A stretch of DNA of 5,394 nucleotides from Halieaceae bacterium. Lineage in GTDB: Bacteria; Pseudomonadota; Gammaproteobacteria; Pseudomonadales; Halieaceae. Both the position numbers and the translations under genes were made by a program. The notes beneath the pieces were generated by a model. The model saw only the letters and a list, made by a program, of their open reading frames with translations. It ran no database searches and had not been told where the DNA came from. Below are positions 1 through 5,394 of the stretch, one piece after another (position 1 is the stretch's first letter; each line of letters opens with the position of its first letter). The stretch lies in the NCBI GenBank assembly GCA_009886815.1, contig QXYP01000045.1:1-5394 (forward strand). Reading direction: 5' to 3'.

Positions 1-2
1 TT

Positions 3-1307
3 ATGAGTTTTACCACATTAGGCTTATCTGAAGCGCTAGTTAAAGCTGTTGCTGAACAAGGCTACGACACACCTACCCCCATACAAGCCAAAGCTATTCC
101 CGCGGTGCTTGAGGGGCGTGATGTTATGGCTGCGGCGCAAACTGGCACCGGCAAAACAGCCGGCTTTACGCTGCCGCTACTTCATCGGCTATCAAAAGGG
201 CAGCCAGCCAAAGCGAATCAAGTGCGAGCACTTGTCTTAACACCGACGCGAGAATTGGCAGCCCAAGTTGCAGAGAGTGTCGGGGTCTACGGGAAGCATT
301 TGAATTTGCGTTCGACGGTGGTCTTTGGTGGCGTAAACATCAACCCGCAAATGATGCGGTTGCGCAAAGGGGTAGATGTTTTAATCGCCACCCCCGGACG
401 CTTATTAGATCTGTACCAACAAAATGCCATGTCCTTTCCTCGGCTGGAGGTCCTGATTTTAGATGAGGCTGACCGCATGCTCGACATGGGGTTTATTCAC
501 GACATTCGGAAAATATTAAAAGCTCTCCCAAGCAAACGGCAAAACCTAATGTTTTCTGCCACCTTTTCTGAGGACATTCGGAATTTAGCTAAGACCATAG
601 TAAACAACCCCGTAGAAATCTCTGTCACCCCAAGAAATAGCACGGCAGTCACCGTGACCCAATGGATTCACCCGGTTGATAAAAATCAGAAGCGGCATTT
701 GTTGGTTGAGCTTATCCATAAGCACAGTTGGGAGCAGGTTTTGGTGTTCAGCCGCACAAAACGCGGAGCAAACAGACTGGCCGAATTTTTAGAAAAGAAC
801 GACATTCAAGCCGCCGCAATACACGGCAATAAAAGTCAGGGCGCACGCACCCGGGCACTGGCTGACTTTAAGTCTGGAAAATTACGCGTCCTGGTGGCTA
901 CCGATATTGCAGCGAGGGGACTTGATATTGAGCAACTCCCCCAAGTGGTAAATTTTGATCTACCCGAAGTCGCCCAGGATTATGTACATCGTATAGGTCG
1001 CACGGGGCGTGCTGGCGCAACGGGTCAGGCCATCTCCTTAGTGAGTGCTGACGAAGTGGAGCAGCTTCAAGATATCGAACGCTTAATTCAAAGATTACTA
1101 CCCAGAGAGCGAGTGGCCGGCTACGAGCCGGAAAACAAGGTGCCTGAGTTGCCTCTGCGCCCTCCTCTGAAAGCCAAAAAACCTAAAAAGCCCAAAGCAC
1201 CCCAGGCAGGAAATACTAGTGGGGCGGCTGAACCCTCTAAGAACCGACGCTCAGCCGGCCCCAATTCTGCAAAGAGGCGACGAACCCCCCGTAAAGCCAA
1301 ACCCTAG
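3..1307 (+). CDS. rhlE: ATP-dependent DEAD-box RNA helicase, RhlE type
   Basis: This is a complete 434-residue DEAD-box RNA helicase, expected to unwind or remodel short RNA duplexes in the cytoplasm using ATP; RhlE proteins are linked to ribosome assembly and RNA turnover. The motifs appear in order: Q motif (GY 20-21, TPIQ 25-28), Walker A AQTGTGKT (45-52), Ia PTRELA (81-86), GG (109-110), Ib TPGR (130-133), DEAD (154-157), SAT (185-187), IV around VLVFSRTK (246-253), V around [11 protein letters not shown] (299-309) and [12 protein letters not shown] (329-338). From about residue 386 the protein becomes a Lys/Arg/Pro-rich, probably disordered tail, as in other RhlE proteins, and likely aids RNA binding. 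The N-terminus beginning MSF and the phrase [19 protein letters not shown] favour RhlE over SrmB, DeaD or RhlB. No motif residue is missing. Only two bases precede the ATG, so its ribosome binding site and promoter lie outside the window. A palindromic hairpin about 33 bases after the stop suggests that transcription ends there. Confidence 0.93.
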   Translation: MSFTTLGLSEALVKAVAEQGYDTPTPIQAKAIPAVLEGRDVMAAAQTGTGKTAGFTLPLLHRLSKGQPAKANQVRALVLTPTRELAAQVAESVGVYGKHLNLRSTVVFGGVNINPQMMRLRKGVDVLIATPGRLLDLYQQNAMSFPRLEVLILDEADRMLDMGFIHDIRKILKALPSKRQNLMFSATFSEDIRNLAKTIVNNPVEISVTPRNSTAVTVTQWIHPVDKNQKRHLLVELIHKHSWEQVLVFSRTKRGANRLAEFLEKNDIQAAAIHGNKSQGARTRALADFKSGKLRVLVATDIAARGLDIEQLPQVVNFDLPEVAQDYVHRIGRTGRAGATGQAISLVSADEVEQLQDIERLIQRLLPRERVAGYEPENKVPELPLRPPLKAKKPKKPKAPQAGNTSGAAEPSKNRRSAGPNSAKRRRTPRKAKP

Positions 1308-1338
1308 GACGGCTGCTCTTCATGAGCGTCCTCAAGCG

Positions 1339-1375
1339 CTGAGTGCATAGGACCTATGCACTCGGTTTCAGTTTT
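1339..1375 (+). terminator. Candidate intrinsic terminator after rhlE
   Basis: An inverted repeat with perfect 11-base arms (1341-1351 and 1353-1363, one central base) begins 33 bases after the rhlE stop. As RNA it would fold into a 10-bp stem with a GAC loop, lengthened at its base by U-G, C-G and G-U pairs (1338-1340 with 1364-1366). It is followed by a T-rich but interrupted tail, TTTCAGTTTT (1366-1375). Position and orientation fit a rho-independent terminator for rhlE. The imperfect T-run makes this a moderate call. The symmetry would equally suit a dimeric regulator's operator. Confidence 0.45.
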
Positions 1376-1781
1376 CGTGCGCTATCGCTTTAATACGCCC
1401 TCATAGAGAAAACTGCAGTCAACTTGCTAGCGCTCTGCCCCCTTGGTCACATGAGTGCAAACACCCAGTAGGATCAAGCCGATGAGTCACTTCATTGATG
1501 GCCTCAGCATGCGCCAAACTTACCCACAACCCTCCTCAATACAGTGCGGTTTTGATCAGGCGCCAGCAAACTTCTTGAGCGTATCAACGTCTTGAGTAAG
1601 CTCCAGCACAGACTAAATTTGCGTCCAAAATGAACCCATGCAGCGCAGGTTTTAGGCGGAAATTTAGAGTCAGATTTGGCCGGCATTGGGATATTTTATT
1701 GACTGGGTCACTTGCAGAAATGAATTGATTAAAAAGGCTTTTCTCAGACCGCCAATTCGAGTTAGCCTCAGCAAAAATAAT

Positions 1782-1790
1782 GAGGGGAAG
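1782..1790 (+). promoter_or_regulatory. Ribosome binding site of the first flavoenzyme gene
   Basis: The purine run GAGGGGAAG ends eight bases before the ATG at 1799, and its GAGG core lies 13 bases before it, a slightly long but workable spacing. An in-frame TGA at 1781-1783 overlaps the start of this run, so no upstream in-frame start is possible and the 1799 ATG is fixed. The TGAGG at 1781-1785 can pair with CCTCA at 1766-1770, which could partly hide the site in the mRNA. Confidence 0.6.
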
Positions 1791-1798
1791 CGGCGGCC

Positions 1799-4216
1799 AT
1801 GGAAACACAAGCCAAGGTTGTTATTGTCGGTGGCGGGATCATGGGCGTGGCTCTGGCCTACCACCTCGCAGAGGAAGGCGAAACCGATGTTTTGCTCATT
1901 GAGAAAGGTGAGCTCACCTCCGGCTCTACCTGGCATGCCGCGGGTCAGTGTCCTAGCCTGGTCAGTAACTATAACCTCGCCAAAATCCATGACTACGGCA
2001 ACCGCCTGTATCCGACACTCGAAGAAAAAACCGGACAATATGTAAGCTGGCACGCTTCAGGTGGCATTAGAGTGGCTCGTCAACAGGCCGATCTCGATTG
2101 GTTTCACTACATGAAGGGTATTGCCGATAACGTGGGGTTCCACATGGAAATCATTAGCCCCGCCAAGATCAAAGAAATCAACCCTTTTTACGAGATCGAC
2201 GGGGTTCTTGCAGGTGCATGGACCCTCGACGACGGCCATGCCGACCCTTCGGGGCTGACCAACGCCATGGCTCGTGGCGCGACGAATCTCGGTGTGCGTA
2301 TTGTTCGCCACAATCGGGTACTCGACATCAATGCCCTGCCATCTGGAGATTGGGAAATCGACACCGAACAAGGCAAAGTTATTGCGCAGGTTGTGGTCAA
2401 CGCCGCGGGCAGTTTTGCACGACAGATCGCCCAAATGGTGGGCGCCGATCTGCCCATAGCCAACATGGAGCATCACTACATTGTGACCGGAGCGATTCAA
2501 GATTTTGTCGATCGGGACGAAGAATTTCCCGTCATGCGCGACCCCTATGCTTCGGCCTACATACGCCAAGAGCAAAAATCCGGCTTAATTGGTATCTACG
2601 AGTCCAGCGGTATTACCGAAGCCTGGGGGCCCTCGGGCCTGCCACCCTGGTCATCAGATGCCGAACTCTTTCCCGACGACCTGGATCGAATCATGCCTTG
2701 GCTGGAACGCGCCATGCACTGCATGCCCAATATGCTTGATGCCGGCATTAAGCGCATTGTAAATGGCGCTATTCCCCACTCGGCTGACGGCCCTCCCCTT
2801 TTGGGTCCGGTGGCCGGCATCCCTAATTTTTGGCTCTGCTGCGGCTCATCATTTGGCATTGCTCAAGGCGCTGGCTGCGGTAAATACCTCGCACAGTGGA
2901 TGGTGTACGGCGATTCGGAAATCAACATGACCGGATTTGACCCGCGCCGTTTTGGCGTATTCGCCGATCGTGACTTCATGCGCGCAAAGGGCTTTCAAGA
3001 CTATGGACTGACTTACGCGACACCGCTGCCCGGGGAGGAATTTTCCGCTGCCAGAGAATGTCGGTTAAGCCCACTGTTTGAGACGCTCACAAGTAAAGGG
3101 GCCGTTCATACCCAGACCTTCGGTTGGGAACGGCCAAAGTGGTTTTCGCTTAACGGGCAAGAGGAAGACTGCAGCTATCGGAGAAATGCCACCTTTGAGG
3201 TAGTCAGGGCAGAATGTCTCGCCGTGCGTGAGCATGTTGGCGTAATTGATCTGACCGGTTTTGCGAAATACGACATCCACGGTGCCGATGCTGAAAGCTT
3301 CCTCAATCGTATTTTGGCGAACCGCATGCCAAAGCGTGACGGCGGCATTGCTCTGGCACATTTTTTATCGCGCAACGGCCGTATTCTCGGCGAAGCAACG
3401 GTGACTCGAGTTGCCAGCGATCACTTTTATCTGCTCTCGGCGGCCAGTGCTGAAATGCGAGATCTCGATCATCTGACGCAGCAAGTCGAACCGGGCGAAC
3501 AGGTCACGATCCACAACGCGACCGATGAACGTGGCGTACTCGCATTAGTGGGCCCCAAGTCTCGCGACGTATTAGCCACTCTTACTGACACGCCATTAGA
3601 CAATGAAAGCTTTCGCTGGCGCAGTAGCCAGGACATTGAAGTTGCGGGAATGCAAGTGCGTGCCTTACGCATCAATTATGCCGGTGAGCTGGGGTGGGAG
3701 CTGCATCCCCAAATGGACGACTTGGCCGCACTTTACGCGGCGGTATGGAAGGCTGGCCAGAGCCAAGGCATCGTCGACTTTGGCTTGTACGCTCTCAACA
3801 GCTTGCGCATGGAGAAGGCCTACCGCGGCTGGGGTACCGAATTAACCAATGAGGTCACGCTACTGGAAGCCGATATGGCTCGATTCTTTGCCAGCAAGAA
3901 AACCGATTTCGTCGGCAAGGCAGCCACCGAAGAAAAGACCGAAAGCACGCTGAAACTGGTGTACTTCGAAGTTGATGCAACCGATTCTGACGTACGCGGT
4001 GGCGAACCCATTTTTATGGGTAACGACTGTATTGGCGTTACAACCTCGGGGGGCTATGGGTATAGCGTAGAAAAGAGCCTTGGTTTTGGCTACGTTTCAC
4101 CGGAACACGCAGCGCCGGGATCGGTTTTTGAAGTAGGACTTTTAGACGCTCGCTATGAAGCCCATGTCCTTGAAGATCCCGCCTACGATCCCGCTAACAT
4201 TCGGTTAGCCAGCTGA
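1799..4216 (+). CDS. Two-domain FAD-dependent N-demethylase / THF aminomethyltransferase (dimethylglycine/sarcosine dehydrogenase family)
   Basis: This complete 805-residue protein should oxidise an N-methyl amine with FAD and pass the resulting one-carbon unit to tetrahydrofolate. Residues about 6-365 form a DAO-type flavin domain, with the dinucleotide-binding GGGIMG at 11-16, the ribose-binding Glu35, and a TWHAAG motif at 44-49. In this family the His of that motif (His46) is the usual covalent FAD attachment site. Candidate substrate-pocket residues are His225 in EHHY and Tyr254. A linker domain (FAO_M type) spans about 369-424. A GcvT-like folate domain spans about 427-690, with NYAGELGWEL at 626-635 matching the T-protein GYTGE motif and LRMEKAYRGWG at 669-679. 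A GcvT C-terminal barrel covers about 715-795. Overall length and order match mitochondrial dimethylglycine dehydrogenase without its transit peptide; no signal peptide or membrane segment is seen, so it is cytoplasmic. Dimethylglycine or sarcosine is the best substrate guess; 4-methylaminobutyrate oxidase shares the architecture. Its stop overlaps the next gene's start by one base. Confidence 0.9.
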   Translation: METQAKVVIVGGGIMGVALAYHLAEEGETDVLLIEKGELTSGSTWHAAGQCPSLVSNYNLAKIHDYGNRLYPTLEEKTGQYVSWHASGGIRVARQQADLDWFHYMKGIADNVGFHMEIISPAKIKEINPFYEIDGVLAGAWTLDDGHADPSGLTNAMARGATNLGVRIVRHNRVLDINALPSGDWEIDTEQGKVIAQVVVNAAGSFARQIAQMVGADLPIANMEHHYIVTGAIQDFVDRDEEFPVMRDPYASAYIRQEQKSGLIGIYESSGITEAWGPSGLPPWSSDAELFPDDLDRIMPWLERAMHCMPNMLDAGIKRIVNGAIPHSADGPPLLGPVAGIPNFWLCCGSSFGIAQGAGCGKYLAQWMVYGDSEINMTGFDPRRFGVFADRDFMRAKGFQDYGLTYATPLPGEEFSAARECRLSPLFETLTSKGAVHTQTFGWERPKWFSLNGQEEDCSYRRNATFEVVRAECLAVREHVGVIDLTGFAKYDIHGADAESFLNRILANRMPKRDGGIALAHFLSRNGRILGEATVTRVASDHFYLLSAASAEMRDLDHLTQQVEPGEQVTIHNATDERGVLALVGPKSRDVLATLTDTPLDNESFRWRSSQDIEVAGMQVRALRINYAGELGWELHPQMDDLAALYAAVWKAGQSQGIVDFGLYALNSLRMEKAYRGWGTELTNEVTLLEADMARFFASKKTDFVGKAATEEKTESTLKLVYFEVDATDSDVRGGEPIFMGNDCIGVTTSGGYGYSVEKSLGFGYVSPEHAAPGSVFEVGLLDARYEAHVLEDPAYDPANIRLAS
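4193..4209 (+). promoter_or_regulatory. Small hairpin at the gene junction, upstream of the second start codon
   Basis: GCTAAC (4193-4198) and GTTAGC (4204-4209) are perfect complements around a five-base ATTCG loop. The stem ends six bases before the ATG at 4216 and occupies the place where a Shine-Dalgarno would sit. No AGGAGG-like sequence is present there. Ribosomes finishing the upstream gene would melt this stem, which fits translational coupling. A six-base stem inside coding sequence may also be chance. Confidence 0.3.
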
Positions 4217-5394
4217 TGGCCGCGCTTCCTGAGCAGTGCGAGGTCGTCATTATTGGCGGTGGCGTTATTGGTTGCTCGGTGGCCTATCATTTGACCAAAC
4301 TGGGCATCACCGATGTTGTTCTGCTTGAGCGTAAAGAGTTGACCAGTGGCACAACCTGGCATGCTGCTGGGCTCGTAGGCCAACTGCGCAGCTCCATTAA
4401 TATGACGAAGCTTGCACGTTATACCAGCGAACTGTATCGCGAGCTTGAGGCTGAGACGGGCCAGGCTACGGGCTATCGGCAATCGGGCTCTATCTCAGTT
4501 GCCTCCACCGAAGAACGTATGGAAGAACTCAAACGCAGTGCCTCGATGGCGAAAGTTTTTGGCCTCGAAGTCAACGTGCTTGGAGTAGATGAAATTGGCG
4601 AAAAATATCCCCTAATAGAAACCGAAGATCTATACGGCGGTATTCACATCCCCTCAGACGGCTATGCAAATGCCGTTGATATTACCCAGGCTCTCGCTAA
4701 AGGTGCGCGCAGTGGTGGCGCGCAAATATTTACCGACACGGCGGTTGAAGAAATTCTGCGCACGGGCTCGAAAGTATCGGGAGTGCGCACGGCTGAGGGC
4801 GAGGTCCGAGCACGTCACGTTGTTATCTGCGGCGGCATGTGGTCCCGCGATTTAGCGGCATCAGTCGGTGTTAATTTGCCTCTGCATGCCTGTGAGCACT
4901 ACTACGTTCTGTTTGAGTCAGTCGCTGGGCTGCACCCCGACCTACCCGTGCTGCGCGACTACAACGCCTGCACCTACTACAAATATGATGCCGGTAAACT
5001 GTTAGTAGGCGCCTTCGAGCCCCATGCTAAACCCTGGGGAATGGAGGGCATTTCTAAGGACTTCTGTTTCGACGAAATTGCCGGAGATTTTGACCACTTC
5101 GAACCCGTTCTACACGACGCCATGAAGCGCCTACCCGCACTTGAACAAGCCGGGATACAAAAGTTTTTTTGTGGTCCTGAGAGCTTTACCCCCGATGTGC
5201 GTTACCACCTTGGGGAAGCGCCCGAGTTAGAAAACTGCTTCGTAGCTGCAGGCCTAAACTCGATAGGTTTACAGTCAGCCGGTGGTGTGGGCAAAGTTAC
5301 CGCCGAGTGGATTCGAGACAAACGACCTCCCGTCGATTTGTGGGAGGTCGATGTGCGACGCAACATGCCCTTCCAAAAAAATCGGCAGTATTTG
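4216..5394 (+). CDS. FAD-dependent oxidoreductase, second demethylase paralogue (partial, 3' end outside window)
   Basis: An open frame of 393 codons runs from this ATG to the window edge with no stop. It is a DAO-type flavoprotein: GGGVIG at 14-19, acidic Glu38 ending the second strand, and TTWHAAGL at 47-54 with His49 as the likely covalent FAD attachment residue. EHYY (227-230) and the Tyr254-Tyr255 pair lie where the first paralogue has EHHY and Tyr254. The stretch around PESFTPD (321-327), AAGLNSIGLQSAGG (344-357) and DLWEVDVRR (374-382) is typical of DMGDH-like enzymes at the junction of the flavin and FAO_M domains. By analogy the full protein should continue into a GcvT folate domain and total about 800 residues, but that part is unseen. 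The start is secure: an in-frame TAA lies at 4195-4197 and the Rossmann fold begins at residue 10. It overlaps the preceding stop by one base and so shares its operon. Substrate is unknown; sarcosine, dimethylglycine or another N-methylated amine is inferred. Confidence 0.87.
   Translation, partial: MAALPEQCEVVIIGGGVIGCSVAYHLTKLGITDVVLLERKELTSGTTWHAAGLVGQLRSSINMTKLARYTSELYRELEAETGQATGYRQSGSISVASTEERMEELKRSASMAKVFGLEVNVLGVDEIGEKYPLIETEDLYGGIHIPSDGYANAVDITQALAKGARSGGAQIFTDTAVEEILRTGSKVSGVRTAEGEVRARHVVICGGMWSRDLAASVGVNLPLHACEHYYVLFESVAGLHPDLPVLRDYNACTYYKYDAGKLLVGAFEPHAKPWGMEGISKDFCFDEIAGDFDHFEPVLHDAMKRLPALEQAGIQKFFCGPESFTPDVRYHLGEAPELENCFVAAGLNSIGLQSAGGVGKVTAEWIRDKRPPVDLWEVDVRRNMPFQKNRQYL

Larger units (their letters stand above)
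1308..1798. other. Non-coding intergenic region between rhlE and the flavoenzyme operon
   Basis: These 491 bases carry no reading frame that looks like a protein. The short frames here are antisense, or run into the next gene out of frame, and have no recognisable motif. The region holds the palindrome at 1341-1363, an imperfect inverted repeat (1611-1620 with 1660-1671), a small stem whose 3' arm contains the ribosome binding site (1766-1770 with 1781-1785), and presumably the promoter of the downstream pair. I see no convincing sigma-70 promoter: TTGACT at 1699-1704 has no good -10 at normal spacing, and TTGAGT (1592-1597) with TAAATT (1614-1619) is only a weak match. No tRNA and no glycine-riboswitch-like conserved core was recognised. 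Its length is generous for a simple promoter, so a long leader or a regulator-binding region is possible. Confidence 0.7.

Noticed and set aside
1140..1307. Possible frameshift or foreign extension at the helicase C-terminus
   Set aside because: The Lys/Arg/Pro-rich, low-complexity tail after the helicase core is normal for RhlE proteins, and the frame stays open to a single stop.
1592..1619. Sigma-70 promoter, TTGAGT then TAAATT with a 16-base spacer
   Set aside because: Only 4 of 6 matches in each box, and such matches are common by chance. The alternative TTGACT at 1699-1704 lacks a suitable -10.
1308..1798. Glycine riboswitch or other known riboswitch upstream of the demethylase pair
   Set aside because: Expected from the pathway, but I could not find the conserved glycine-aptamer core or a tandem aptamer layout. 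A covariance-model search of these bases would settle it.
1686..2045. A 119-codon forward frame spanning the intergenic region and the start of the first flavoenzyme
   Set aside because: It begins with TTG, has no ribosome binding site, and most of it is an out-of-frame reading of the flavoenzyme gene. It shows no recognisable motif.
1504..2053. Overlapping reverse-strand frames of 60 to 127 codons (1504-1686, 1584-1808, 1670-2053) in and beside the intergenic region
   Set aside because: Their compositions are unlike real proteins, they overlap each other and the well-supported flavoenzyme gene, and none has a familiar domain or a convincing start.
2057..2739. Long alternative frames inside the first flavoenzyme (172 codons reverse, 173 codons forward)
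   Set aside because: They are shadows of a strongly supported coding frame whose motifs are all intact.
1799..4216. DMSP demethylase DmdA
   Set aside because: DmdA is a stand-alone GcvT-like protein of about 370 residues with no flavin domain. This protein has an intact FAD-binding DAO half and is 805 residues long.

Overview
This window looks like chromosomal DNA from a Gram-negative proteobacterium, most likely a gammaproteobacterium. That rests on a canonical RhlE-type DEAD-box helicase, roughly balanced base composition, and a type of methylamine-demethylating flavoenzyme that I associate with marine proteobacteria. Assignment to a marine lineage is inference from protein resemblance only. 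No mobile element, CRISPR array, tRNA or rRNA is visible.

Layout: (1) Positions 3-1307 hold a complete rhlE-like RNA helicase gene. (2) Positions 1308-1798 are 491 bases without a credible gene. They contain a near-perfect 23-bp palindrome just after rhlE, which is probably a terminator hairpin, and a purine-rich ribosome binding site just before the next gene. (3) Positions 1799-4216 hold a complete 805-residue two-function enzyme: an N-terminal FAD-dependent amine oxidoreductase joined to a C-terminal tetrahydrofolate-binding, GcvT-like aminomethyltransferase module. This is the architecture of dimethylglycine dehydrogenase, sarcosine dehydrogenase and dimethylglycine oxidase. (4) From 4216 to the window edge runs a second, divergent member of the same flavoenzyme superfamily. 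It overlaps the first by one base (TGATG), is open for 393 codons, and is cut off by the window end just as its middle domain begins.

The helicase is probably its own transcription unit. The two flavoenzymes almost certainly form an operon. Taken together they suggest stepwise oxidative N-demethylation of a small methylated amine, for example dimethylglycine to sarcosine to glycine. The one-carbon units would pass to tetrahydrofolate as 5,10-methylene-THF, and electrons would go to an acceptor not encoded here. The exact substrates cannot be read from sequence: other N-methyl amino compounds, such as 4-methylaminobutyrate, are handled by the same fold.

I did not find an unmistakably new system. 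The points most worth a second look are the tightly coupled pair of unlike demethylase paralogues, the junction between them (no visible Shine-Dalgarno, with a small hairpin against the start codon), and the structured non-coding region in front of the pair.
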